Below, piece after piece: positions 32,585 to 41,425 of a stretch of 64,000 nucleotides of DNA. Below the pieces are notes generated by a model. It did no database searches. It was not told the DNA's origin and saw nothing but the letters and a program-made list of their open reading frames with translations. The stretch is from an uncultured Eubacteriales bacterium (GTDB lineage Bacteria; Bacillota; Clostridia; Peptostreptococcales; Anaerovoracaceae), in assembly GCA_910583765.1 (NCBI GenBank), contig CAJTYS010000022.1, positions 5,672 through 69,671 on the forward strand, written 5' to 3'. The translations under genes and the position numbers were made by a program. Position 1 is the stretch's first letter. Every line of letters begins with the position of its first letter.

Positions 32585-34651
32585 TTAAGATTGTGTAATG
32601 TTGCCTATTGCCTGAATCTGTATGTTGCTGGAAATTTCATTAAATGACAGCACATAAATCCCTGGATAAAAAGGTTCCAACATTCGATAAACGTACACAC
32701 GGATCACTTGGCTCGTAAGGATGATCGGATCCTGAGCCAATTCTCCAAACTTTTTCAGTTCGTCTCCGATCTGTCCGATCACATGCTGCATCACTTCTGG
32801 ACTCAGTGCCAGATAGATGCCCTGCTCGCTCTTGGCCATGCTTTCTACCATTTGCTTTTCAAGCTGCGCGTCTAAGGTGAGCACCTGCATCTGTCCGCTG
32901 TGACAGAACTTCCTGGTGATGGTCCTCTTGAGAGCCATTCTCACCTGCTCGATAATGGAAGTAATGTCGCTGCCTGCCGCAGCATGATCCGCGACAGTTT
33001 CCAGAATGGTTTCCATATCCTTGATCGGAACGCCCTCTTTCAGCAAGCTGATGAGGATCTTCTGGAGGTTTCCATAAGTAACAATATTTGGAACCGTCTC
33101 TTCGATGAGTTCCGGTGATGTTTTTTTCAGGCTTTCCACCAGCTGTACCACTTCCTGGCGGTTCAGCAGCTCGTGGGCATGCTGACGTATGGTTTCGGAA
33201 AGATGGGTCAGCATGACAGACAGCGGGTCGATGACCGTGTAACCGTAAATTTCCGCAAGCTCTTTGTTTTCTGGAAGAATCCATTTGCTTGGTATACCGT
33301 ATGCTGGCTCCACAGTTTCGATGCCATCGATTTCCGCGGTAGGCGAAACTGGCTCCAGAGCCAAGTAATGGTCCACTAGGATCTCGCCCTTGGACACTTC
33401 TTCGCCTTTGACTTTGATCACATATTGGTTGGTGTTCAGGCTGGAGCTGTCCCGCAGCCGCACGGAAGGAATGACGAAACCCATTTCCTGCGCGTACTGC
33501 CGCCTGAAAATCACGATCCGGTTCAGCATCTTGCCGCCGCTGGATTCATCTACCAACGGAATCAAACTATATCCGAATTCCATTTCTATTGGTTCCACTC
33601 CAATGAGGGAATATACATTGTTGATATCTTTGTAATAATCTTCTTCTGTCTGCGGCACGTCTTCGCTGGTGTCGTTCTGCGCCATGCTGGTGGCCAGCAT
33701 CAGAGCTTCGCGCTGGATTTTCCGCGACAGGTAGAATCCACCGCCCAACAAAATCGCAGAGACCACAAGCAGCTGGAACACAGGCATACCCGGGATCACA
33801 GTAAGGATCAGCAGCACGCCTCCGGTCATCATAATGGCCTTTGGCTGGGCTGTGAACTGTTTGGACACATCGGTGTTCAGGCTGCCCTCGGAAACCGCCC
33901 TGGTGACGATCATGCCTGTTGCTGTGGAAATCAGCAGCGCCGGAATCTGGGACACCAGACCATCGCCCACTGTGGCGATGGAATACACTGACATGACCTC
34001 TGTGATGGCCATGCCGCCCTGGAGCATACCAATGGCAGAGCCGCCTATAAGGTTGATGGCAGTGATAATCAGCGACATGATCGCGTCACCTTTTACGATT
34101 TTGGTGGCACCATCCATCGCTCCATAAAAGTCCGCTTCCTTTTGGATCTTTTCCCGCCGTTCCCTGGCTTCCTGCTCTGTGATCAAGCCAGAACCCAGAT
34201 CCGCGTCAATTGCCATCTGTTTGCCGGGCATCGCGTCCAATGTGAACCTGGCCGCTACTTCAGCCACACGTTCAGCGCCCTTGGTGATAACCAGGAACTG
34301 AACCAGCATGATAATCAAAAATATGATAAATCCAACAATAACGTTCCCCTGGAGCACAAAATCTCCAAAGGACTTGATGACCTGCCCCGCTGCTCCGGAA
34401 TTGGTGAGGATGTTTCGCGTGGAAGACACGTTGATCCCCAGACGGAACAAGGTGGTCACAAGCAGGATCGATGGAAATATGGAAAATTCCAAAGCTCCCT
34501 TAATGTTCATACTGATTAAGAGTATGACCATGGATATGGAAATATTGATAATGATCATTACATCCAGTAAAAATGGATTTAATGGTATAATCAGCAATAA
34601 TACAATGACCACTACAAAGAGCGCCACTACATTATCCAATAATCTTCTCAT
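32585..34651 (-). CDS. flhA: Flagellar export gate protein FlhA
   Basis: 688 residues, normal. The N-terminal half has eight predicted membrane helices; conserved stretches include SILLVTTLFRLGINVSSTRN and DAMPGKQMAIDADL. The cytoplasmic half (about 345-688) docks chaperone-substrate complexes. It forms the nonameric export ring. It overlaps flhB by 20 bases. In many Firmicutes flhF and flhG follow; here the next gene is the sigma factor. Confidence 0.97.
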   Translation of the reverse strand: MRRLLDNVVALFVVVIVLLLIIPLNPFLLDVMIIINISISMVILLISMNIKGALEFSIFPSILLVTTLFRLGINVSSTRNILTNSGAAGQVIKSFGDFVLQGNVIVGFIIFLIIMLVQFLVITKGAERVAEVAARFTLDAMPGKQMAIDADLGSGLITEQEARERREKIQKEADFYGAMDGATKIVKGDAIMSLIITAINLIGGSAIGMLQGGMAITEVMSVYSIATVGDGLVSQIPALLISTATGMIVTRAVSEGSLNTDVSKQFTAQPKAIMMTGGVLLILTVIPGMPVFQLLVVSAILLGGGFYLSRKIQREALMLATSMAQNDTSEDVPQTEEDYYKDINNVYSLIGVEPIEMEFGYSLIPLVDESSGGKMLNRIVIFRRQYAQEMGFVIPSVRLRDSSSLNTNQYVIKVKGEEVSKGEILVDHYLALEPVSPTAEIDGIETVEPAYGIPSKWILPENKELAEIYGYTVIDPLSVMLTHLSETIRQHAHELLNRQEVVQLVESLKKTSPELIEETVPNIVTYGNLQKILISLLKEGVPIKDMETILETVADHAAAGSDITSIIEQVRMALKRTITRKFCHSGQMQVLTLDAQLEKQMVESMAKSEQGIYLALSPEVMQHVIGQIGDELKKFGELAQDPIILTSQVIRVYVYRMLEPFYPGIYVLSFNEISSNIQIQAIGNITQS

Positions 34652-35726
34652 TGCCTACCCCATTTTTCTTGTTAAGCTTATATACATATACGAGGACTTC
34701 CGCTACCGCGCCGTAATATTCTGTCGGGATTTCCCGTTCCAGCTCAGTTGTCGCGTAAATGCCTCTAGCCAGTGGTTTGTTTTCCACGATTGGGATCTGA
34801 TGCTCTTCACCTGCGGCGATAATGCGGAAAGCCATTTCATCCTGTCCTTTCGCCAGCAGCACAGGAGCCTGATCCCTGTCTATGTCATAGCGCAGCGCGA
34901 CCGCGAAGTGAGTCGGGTTTCGGATAATGACATCTGCCTCTGGCACTGCCTGCATCATCCTGGACCTTGCCCGCTGCCGCTGCATGCCCTTGATCTTTCC
35001 TTTTATTTCTGGATTACCTTCTGTCTGCTTGTGTTCTTCCTTGATGTCATGCTTTGACATCTTAATGCCCCGCTCATATTCCCATCTCTGGTAGAGCCAG
35101 TCGAAGATGGCCACGAACACGAAGATCAGACAAACCTTCAATACCAGTTCCAGCATCATTCCCAATACGAAACTGACAGATACCCGCACATCCATGTCCA
35201 TGGTTTTCATCATATTGACAAAATCGTCCTTTAGCACCACATACAGCAGCGCTCCCATAATGACGATCTTTAGCATGCTCTTCAAGAGTTCCACCAAGTT
35301 TTTCAGGGAAAACATTTTTTTGATTCCCTGCAGCGGGTTCAGCCTGCTGAATTTTGGTCTGGCGCTTTTCTTGGAGAACAAGAACTTTGTCTGAACCGCG
35401 GTCCCCAAAATTCCTAGTGCCATACAAATCAGCATGAATGGGATCAAGCTGCGGGCTGCCACAGAAGCGAAATCCTGTGCGATGTTCTGCAGAGTCCCCA
35501 TGGAAGTATCGGACGCTCGTCCCGCGACTCCCACCATGTTTTCCATAAAAAGGCTGGTGGACTCTACGATTCCTGGGAGCAGCAGTTTCAGCGAATAAAA
35601 CGCACCAAATACGAATACGACGCTGACAACGTCTTTACTGAAAAAAACATTACCTTCTTTTCTCTCATCCCGTCGTTTTTTGGGGGTGGCTTTTTCAGTT
35701 TTTGATTCTCCGCCTCCAGCTGCCAA
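34632..35726 (-). CDS. flhB: Flagellar export switch protein FlhB
   Basis: 364 residues. It has four membrane segments, then a cytoplasmic domain with the autocleavage motif NPTH in VIIRNPTHFAVALRYD. Cleavage there lets FlhB switch export from rod/hook to filament substrates under FliK control. The start follows fliR by 18 bases. Confidence 0.97.
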   Translation of the reverse strand: MAAGGGESKTEKATPKKRRDERKEGNVFFSKDVVSVVFVFGAFYSLKLLLPGIVESTSLFMENMVGVAGRASDTSMGTLQNIAQDFASVAARSLIPFMLICMALGILGTAVQTKFLFSKKSARPKFSRLNPLQGIKKMFSLKNLVELLKSMLKIVIMGALLYVVLKDDFVNMMKTMDMDVRVSVSFVLGMMLELVLKVCLIFVFVAIFDWLYQRWEYERGIKMSKHDIKEEHKQTEGNPEIKGKIKGMQRQRARSRMMQAVPEADVIIRNPTHFAVALRYDIDRDQAPVLLAKGQDEMAFRIIAAGEEHQIPIVENKPLARGIYATTELEREIPTEYYGAVAEVLVYVYKLNKKNGVGNEKIIG

Positions 35727-35744
35727 ACTCCTTCACCCCCTTGT

Positions 35745-36512
35745 TCAAACGGTTGTCAGTGAATGCTGCGCTGCTTTCAACATCTCGGTGATCAAGTTTC
35801 CCAAAAAGTTGCTGAAAGGCGCCAGCAGGAAAATCAGCATCACGAATCCCAAGATGATTTTCAATGGGATGTTCAAGATAAAGACGTTGATCTGAGGAAT
35901 GATCTTCATCAGGATTCCTACGCCCACATCCAGCACCAACACGATGCCTATGACTGGAAAGGCCATTTTCACCGCCAGCAGCACACAATCGTAAAACACG
36001 TTGAGCACTGCCATGGCCGCGTCAGCTCCAAAACCGATCTGCGCATAAGGCACGATCTCTCCGGAGTTCACCAAAATGTCCATCAAAGCCAAGTGCCCAT
36101 CCACCGCAAAGAACAGCAGCATAAAGTATACATTCAATATATTACCTGTCAATGCCACCTGCACACCGTTTTGTGCGTCAAAGACGCTGGCCATGCCTAG
36201 TGCCATATGAAAGTCTATGATCGAGCCCGCATATGTAACTACAAAAGCAAATAGCTGCATAATAAAGCCCAGTAAATATCCAATTAAAAACTCCTTCATC
36301 AAAAGCACGCCGTATTCAATAGGCGTTCCAATGTCCGGAATCTCCCCTGCTGACAGAGGATAAATCAGTATCGCGAGGGCAAGCACCATTCCCGTCTTTG
36401 CCATGGCCGGAAAATTTCGCCTTCCCAAAACCGGATTCAAGAAAATGAACCCGGACATTCTCATTAAAATCAGGCTAAACAGTATGAATTCCTGTGTTTC
36501 GGCAATCTGCAT
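35745..36512 (-). CDS. fliR: Flagellar export gate protein FliR
   Basis: 255 residues with about six hydrophobic segments (MQIAETQEFILFSLILMRMS, SGFIFLNPVLGRRNFPA). FliR with FliP and FliQ forms the helical export gate at the top of the rod. The order fliO-fliP-fliQ-fliR-flhB-flhA is the conserved one. Confidence 0.95.
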   Translation of the reverse strand: MQIAETQEFILFSLILMRMSGFIFLNPVLGRRNFPAMAKTGMVLALAILIYPLSAGEIPDIGTPIEYGVLLMKEFLIGYLLGFIMQLFAFVVTYAGSIIDFHMALGMASVFDAQNGVQVALTGNILNVYFMLLFFAVDGHLALMDILVNSGEIVPYAQIGFGADAAMAVLNVFYDCVLLAVKMAFPVIGIVLVLDVGVGILMKIIPQINVFILNIPLKIILGFVMLIFLLAPFSNFLGNLITEMLKAAQHSLTTV

Positions 36513-36521
36513 AGCCTACTC

Positions 36522-36785
36522 CTATCCTGCCATCAACACAAAAATCCTGGCAGTGAAGTCTTGAATGGTCTGGAGCATGGTGCTTCCAGTCAAGACCAGC
36601 ACGATCCCGATCACCACCAGCTTTGGCACAAATGTGATGGTCTGCTCGTGGATCTGCGTCGCAGCCTGGAGTATGGAAATCAGCACGCCGACGATCATGC
36701 TCAAGATCAGCACAGGACCGCCTAGCTGAATCGCCAGTAAGAACAGGTCATACATAATATCAGTGATTTCTTCTGTTGTCAACAT
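36522..36785 (-). CDS. fliQ: Flagellar export gate protein FliQ
   Basis: 87 residues with two membrane segments (LFLLAIQLGGPVLILSMIVG; LVVIGIVLVLTGSTML) and the conserved ISILQAATQIHEQTITFVPK between them. Four copies join FliP5-FliR1 in the export gate. Confidence 0.96.
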   Translation of the reverse strand: MLTTEEITDIMYDLFLLAIQLGGPVLILSMIVGVLISILQAATQIHEQTITFVPKLVVIGIVLVLTGSTMLQTIQDFTARIFVLMAG

Positions 36786-36800
36786 GTCTCATATCCCCCG

Positions 36801-37463
36801 TCAGAAATTAAAGCCATTCACAATCGCCTGGAACAGCAGCTCCCATCCGTTGACCGTCACAAACAACAGCAGCTTGAACGGCAAGGCGATGGTCGCCGGC
36901 GGCAGCATGATCATTCCCATGGACATCAGTACGCTGGCAACGATGATGTCGATCAGTAAAAATGGGATAAAAATCAAAAATCCCGCCATAAAACCTCTTT
37001 TAAGTTCACTTGTCATAAAAGACGGAACGACTACGGAAAGCGGGAGTTCTTCCATATTTTCAGGTTCTTCTATATCTGCCAGCTCCATAAAAAGGTTCAC
37101 AGAACTGACCTCCGTCTGTCTCAGCATGAATTGCTTCATGGGAACCTGTGCCCGTTCCAGGGCCTGTTCCTGGGTGATCCTTCCTTCCGTGTAAGGTTCG
37201 TATGCCTGCTTGTTAATGTCATCAACAACAGGCCGCATGATAAAGAGCGTCAAAAATAGCGCGATGCCCACTAGTACCATGTTGGGCGGCGTTTGCTGGA
37301 TGCCCAGGGCCTGTCTTGTAAAGGATAAAATAATGATGGTCCTCGTAAAAGAGGTCATGACAATCGCTAAAGACGGCAATAACATGATCACCGTCATCAT
37401 GACCACGATTTCCAGGGTCGGGGTTCCGCTTCCGTTTATATTGATCAAAGCATTAGTGTCCAT
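36801..37463 (-). CDS. fliP: Flagellar export gate protein FliP
   Basis: 220 residues. Conserved landmarks: SLAIVMTSFTRTIIILSFTR, QQTPPNMVLVGIALFLTLF and the C-terminal SMGMIMLPPATIALPFKLLL. It is shorter at the N-terminus than proteobacterial FliP and has no obvious cleavable signal peptide. It overlaps fliO by 11 bases. Confidence 0.97.
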   Translation of the reverse strand: MDTNALININGSGTPTLEIVVMMTVIMLLPSLAIVMTSFTRTIIILSFTRQALGIQQTPPNMVLVGIALFLTLFIMRPVVDDINKQAYEPYTEGRITQEQALERAQVPMKQFMLRQTEVSSVNLFMELADIEEPENMEELPLSVVVPSFMTSELKRGFMAGFLIFIPFLLIDIIVASVLMSMGMIMLPPATIALPFKLLLFVTVNGWELLFQAIVNGFNF

Positions 37464-37809
37464 TCTTTTTCATCCCTCTCCCAATCTTGTCCATCAAATC
37501 TTTGAAGTCAGGATATGTTTTTCCCAAATCTCCTGGCTCTTCAAATGGAATCAGGTCTTCTTCGTCCACTTCGGACAAGAGAGAAATCTGCGAAGCCGTG
37601 ATGCCAACTAGGAAAAAACGCGTCCCTATCTGCACAATGGCCGCAGCCCTGTCTCTGCCCAATGCGATCTGGTCCGTGATCCTCATGCATCCGGACCTGG
37701 TTTTGATTCCTACCCCTCTTCCAATGTATTTAGTGACAACGTATGCCAGGTACAAAATCAGCACAACGATGATCAGTGTCCCAACTGCTGTAATTATCCC
37801 CTTTGCCAT
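37453..37809 (-). CDS. fliO: Flagellar export gate assembly protein FliO
   Basis: 118 residues: a short N-terminus, one membrane helix (VGTLIIVVLILYLAYVVTKY) and a small cytoplasmic domain (MRITDQIALGRDRAAAIVQI). FliO helps assemble the FliP ring and is not part of the finished gate. It lies 4 bases after fliY. Confidence 0.88.
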   Translation of the reverse strand: MAKGIITAVGTLIIVVLILYLAYVVTKYIGRGVGIKTRSGCMRITDQIALGRDRAAAIVQIGTRFFLVGITASQISLLSEVDEEDLIPFEEPGDLGKTYPDFKDLMDKIGRGMKKNGH

Positions 37810-37813
37810 ATCG

Positions 37814-39250
37814 TTACCCCTGCTGTTCGACTACGATCTCTTCCTGAAGGATCTCCGTAATACGAACGCCGAAATTATCTTCTACTACGACTACGTCGCC
37901 CTTGGCAATGCACTGTCCGTTTACAAAAACATCTACCTGCTCGCCTGCCAATTTGTTGAGCACTACCAAAGAGCCTTTGTTGAATTCCAGGATGTCGCGA
38001 ACCAGTTTCTTTGTCCGCCCTATTTCCACTGACACATCCAAAGGCACGCCCATGATAAGATCCAGGTTCGCATCTGGGTCTGCCATCGCCTCATCCTCGC
38101 CCAGGTTGGGGGAAGGCATGGGATTCACCTTGATCTGTCTTGGAGCGGCCGCATTTTTGTACATGCCGCGCAGCTCTTCCAATTCCTGGCGCTGCAGTTC
38201 CATCTGCTGGCGCATCATGTCCATCATCTGCTGCATCATCATGGAACTGGCTGCCATGGCATTTGGATCCATGGTCATGGCAGCAGGCGCTGCTGCCATT
38301 GCTGCCGCTGGGTCCATTGCCGGCGGTACTGGCTGTGCTGCTGGCGCAGCCGATGCTGCCGCAGGCTGGGCGGCTGCCGCTGGCGCAGGCGTTGGCGCTG
38401 GTTCTGGTGCGGTGTTGGCCGCAAGGAGCGCCTCAATTGCCTCTTGATCTAATTTTTGTTCTCCACCGCCAGAAGCTGCTGCTGGTGCCGGTTCTGGCGC
38501 AGGTGCCGCTGCAGGCGCTGGATCCTCAGCCGCGGCCGAAGCAAGGAGTGCCTCAATCGCCGCCTGATCCATGACTTTGTCTTCACCGCCGTCAGCAGCC
38601 GCAGGCGCTGGTTCTGGCGCAGCCGCAGGTGCTGGCTCTGGTTCTGCGTCTGGAGCTCCATCCGGGAAGAATCCAGATACCAATTCTTTCGCAAGACCCG
38701 TCGGCATGACGTTCATGAATTCGCTCTGCATCTCGTCGCCGATCTTTAGGTCAAACCGAATGACCACCATCGGCTCATCATCTGTAAAATACTTTTCTAC
38801 AAATTGTTCTGTTGTTTCCACCTCAAAGGAAACCGGCGTAGAAATATTGACAGTCCGTGAAAGCAGCTCAGCCAATGCTGTGGAAGACGCCCCCATCATC
38901 TGGTTCATGACTTCGCAAATGGCGCTGATATTCAGCTCGTTGAGCTCAAATTCTTCCTCCGGGATCTCCATTCCCATCATCTTTTCTACGATGACTTTGA
39001 CATCCCAGCGTTTCAGCAACATGACATTGCTGCCTGTCAGTCCCTCTACATAAGTGATTTCTACTCCTACTGCAGGTTCCAAATTGGAGAATTCAAACTC
39101 ATCCTTGCTTTTGATTTCTACGACAGGCGTTGTAATATCCACCCGGGCATTCAGCATCGTAGAGGCAGCTGTTGCTGATGCCCCAAGGCTTATATTTAGT
39201 ATTTCACCGATCGCATCTATTTCCATAGATGTCAATTTGTTGTTGCTCAT
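37814..39250 (-). CDS. fliY: Flagellar motor switch protein FliY (CheC-like domain plus FliN domain)
   Basis: 478 residues from the ATG at 39250, which has GGAG 9 bases upstream; a GTG ten codons earlier lacks a site. The N-terminal CheC-like domain (about 1-205) keeps both phosphatase motifs: Glu16/Asn19 (GEILNISLG) and CEVMNQMMG. A low-complexity Ala/Pro linker follows, then a Met-rich stretch (MMMQQMMDMMRQQME) and the C-terminal FliN/SpoA domain (VPLDVSVEIGRTKKLVRDIL). FliY forms part of the C-ring and removes phosphate from CheY-P at the switch. The Met-rich helix is unusual. Confidence 0.93.
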   Translation of the reverse strand: MSNNKLTSMEIDAIGEILNISLGASATAASTMLNARVDITTPVVEIKSKDEFEFSNLEPAVGVEITYVEGLTGSNVMLLKRWDVKVIVEKMMGMEIPEEEFELNELNISAICEVMNQMMGASSTALAELLSRTVNISTPVSFEVETTEQFVEKYFTDDEPMVVIRFDLKIGDEMQSEFMNVMPTGLAKELVSGFFPDGAPDAEPEPAPAAAPEPAPAAADGGEDKVMDQAAIEALLASAAAEDPAPAAAPAPEPAPAAASGGGEQKLDQEAIEALLAANTAPEPAPTPAPAAAAQPAAASAAPAAQPVPPAMDPAAAMAAAPAAMTMDPNAMAASSMMMQQMMDMMRQQMELQRQELEELRGMYKNAAAPRQIKVNPMPSPNLGEDEAMADPDANLDLIMGVPLDVSVEIGRTKKLVRDILEFNKGSLVVLNKLAGEQVDVFVNGQCIAKGDVVVVEDNFGVRITEILQEEIVVEQQG

Positions 39251-39299
39251 TCCATTATTCTCCTTATGGCATTTTTTCACCTTTTTTTATGTAATAAAG

Positions 39300-39749
39300 T
39301 TATTTGCCTACTTCCAAGGCTTTTTGCGCCATGAGCTTTACTGCGTTGAACGCAGTAATATTCGCCTCATAAGATCTGGTGGCTGCCATGCCATCGGTCA
39401 TTTCTTTGACCATGTCAATATTTGGCATCCGAACATACCCTTGCTCATCCGCATCAGGGTGATCCGGTTCATATACTGCCTTTAATTCCGTTGGATCCGC
39501 TAAAATCTGCGTAGCCCGCACACCTGCTGTGGTCTGCGAGCTTCGCCCTGCTCCAGCCATTGTCTGGCTGAGAACTTGACTAAAAGAATCGTTCTTCGCC
39601 TCTAGCACAATCATTCTTCTTCTATAAGGCCCGCCGGATTCTGTTCTGGTTGTCTCAATGTTCGCAATATTTTCTGCCGCCACATCCAGACGGGCGCGTT
39701 GCGCTGTCATTCCTGACGCGCTAATGTTCAATGAACTTAAAAACGACAT
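39300..39749 (-). CDS. flgC: Flagellar proximal rod protein FlgC, displaced
   Basis: 149 residues, normal for FlgC. It begins MSFLSSLNISASGMTAQRAR and shows DVAAENIANIETTRTESGGP and PYRRRMIV, then ends with YEANITAFNAVKLMAQKALE. These are specific for FlgC among rod proteins. FlgC is exported and joins FlgB in the proximal rod. It nearly always lies between flgB and fliE; here it is between cheY and fliY, about 13 kb downstream of flgB. Confidence 0.95.
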   Translation of the reverse strand: MSFLSSLNISASGMTAQRARLDVAAENIANIETTRTESGGPYRRRMIVLEAKNDSFSQVLSQTMAGAGRSSQTTAGVRATQILADPTELKAVYEPDHPDADEQGYVRMPNIDMVKEMTDGMAATRSYEANITAFNAVKLMAQKALEVGK

Positions 39750-39779
39750 AATAAATGCCTCCTGTATTGGTTTGTCATT

Positions 39780-40139
39780 TTATCCCAAGATAGACTCAAC
39801 TGTTTTCAGGATACGGTCAGGTTTGAACGGTTTTACGATAAAGTCCTTTGCTCCGGACTTGATGGCATCAATAACCATGCTTTCCTGTCCCATTGCGGAG
39901 CACATCACTACATTGGCAGCGCCATTTTCCGCTTTGATTGCCTTCAATGCTTCCAGGCCATCCATGTTCGGCATGGTGATGTCCATGATTACCAGGTCTG
40001 GGCTGATTTCTTTGAATTTCGCTACTGCGTCAGCGCCATCCACCGCTTCTGTCACATCTGTGTAACCGCCCTTTGTCAGGGTGTCTTTTACCATCATCCG
40101 CATAAATGCCGCATCGTCTACAATTAATATCTTCGCCAT
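39780..40139 (-). CDS. cheY: Chemotaxis response regulator CheY
   Basis: 119 residues, a stand-alone receiver. Acidic pocket IVDDAAFMR, phospho-acceptor Asp in LVIMDITMPNMDG, Thr/Ser position in VMCSAMGQ and Lys in FIVKPFKPD. CheA phosphorylates it and it binds FliM to change motor rotation. Next to fliM, as expected, but separated from fliY by flgC. Confidence 0.96.
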   Translation of the reverse strand: MAKILIVDDAAFMRMMVKDTLTKGGYTDVTEAVDGADAVAKFKEISPDLVIMDITMPNMDGLEALKAIKAENGAANVVMCSAMGQESMVIDAIKSGAKDFIVKPFKPDRILKTVESILG

Positions 40140-40201
40140 GTTTTTAACCTCACTTTTCTCTTTTTTTCATTATTTCGCAAAGAAATTTACTTTTTTATTT
40201 T

Positions 40202-41359
40202 TTACTCCTGCGCAGATTCCAAATCTGCCGCGTCTTCTAAAACCGGTTCGCTGGGAATTTCGGCTGCTGCCAAATCTTCTGCCAGTTGTTCTTCCAGGTT
40301 TTCTGGCCTTTCGGTCTTTTCTACCTGCTCCAATTCTTCCGGCTTCCAGGCTTCTTCGTCTTCTTCCTCATCCATTCTCTTTTGGATGCGAATAGCCACG
40401 TTCTTTTTATGCACACCGGCTTTTCCTGTGAACCATGGTTCCTGATCCACGTACACGGATAGCTCGGAATCCTTGGACTTGTTCAAATCCAGTACGTCTC
40501 CGACCCTGAGGCCGTAAACGTCTTTCAGGCTGACCTTTGCTTCTCCCAGGTCCGCGCGCACAGTAAGAGCGGATTCTTTGATGCGGGACAAAATCGCTGT
40601 TCTTGTGGAAACTGTATCCTGCACATAATCGCTCTCCACATGCTTGCGCCGGTCAAGGATCGAGAAGATACTGGTCAAAAGCGTGCCCGGAATGACAATG
40701 CTGATCATGCCTTCTATGTCATCCACTTGGACTTTGAGCATGACGATGGCAATCGGTTCATCCAAACTGATATCTTGGAACAAGCTTGGATTTTCTTCCA
40801 TCCGTTCATTCTTCAGCTCCAGCTTTATATAGTTTTTCCAGGCCTCTGTTGTGCCGCCCAGAATATAATTCATGATCCGCTGATACAACGATAATTCGAT
40901 GTCCGTGTATGTATAGGACGCGTCGATCTCATTGTCATTCCCAAGGCCGCCGATCATGCGGTCGATCATATTGACCATCAAGATCTGGTTGATATAAACC
41001 AAAAGCGGCGGATTCTTAGAATCATCCTGCAGTTTTAAGTCTACCAGCGTAATAATGTCATTGTCACTGAGACCATTGCTGAATTCGTAATAGCGCTGCT
41101 CTTCCACGGCAAGGACCTCGATTTCACTATTGACCCTCAGGACTCCATTGAGCCTCGAGGAAACGATCCTCGCATAATTATCATAAATACCATGAAGTAG
41201 CTTTAACCTGTCCTTTGTGAACTTTTTCGGACTGTAAAAGTCGTATTTACGGTATTCGGTTTTTTTCTTTTCGGGCTGCGGCTCCTGATCCCCGCCGCCG
41301 GAGTCCTGCATGGAGTTCAGTAATGCGTCGATCTGACTCTGCGATAATACTTCAGCCAT
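40202..41359 (-). CDS. fliM: Flagellar motor switch protein FliM
   Basis: 385 residues. The N-terminal CheY-binding peptide (MAEVLSQSQIDALLNSMQ) is intact. The middle CheC-like domain begins KFTKDRLKLLHGIYDNYARI, and the C-terminal SpoA domain reads VSLKDVYGLRVGDVLDL. A Glu-rich tail of about 60 residues follows and makes it longer than usual. It forms the C-ring middle layer. Between motB and fliM there are 66 bases and no fliL. Confidence 0.97.
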   Translation of the reverse strand: MAEVLSQSQIDALLNSMQDSGGGDQEPQPEKKKTEYRKYDFYSPKKFTKDRLKLLHGIYDNYARIVSSRLNGVLRVNSEIEVLAVEEQRYYEFSNGLSDNDIITLVDLKLQDDSKNPPLLVYINQILMVNMIDRMIGGLGNDNEIDASYTYTDIELSLYQRIMNYILGGTTEAWKNYIKLELKNERMEENPSLFQDISLDEPIAIVMLKVQVDDIEGMISIVIPGTLLTSIFSILDRRKHVESDYVQDTVSTRTAILSRIKESALTVRADLGEAKVSLKDVYGLRVGDVLDLNKSKDSELSVYVDQEPWFTGKAGVHKKNVAIRIQKRMDEEEDEEAWKPEELEQVEKTERPENLEEQLAEDLAAAEIPSEPVLEDAADLESAQE

Positions 41360-41425
41360 ACTGGATCCATTCCCCCTTTTTCTTTGCTCTACTGTTCATT
41401 GCCAAAACCTTTCTATGGAAGGAAC

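Noticed and set aside
33425..33991. 188-codon plus-strand frame within flhA
   Set aside because: Antisense shadow of a conserved export gene; His/Gln-rich composition typical of such shadows.
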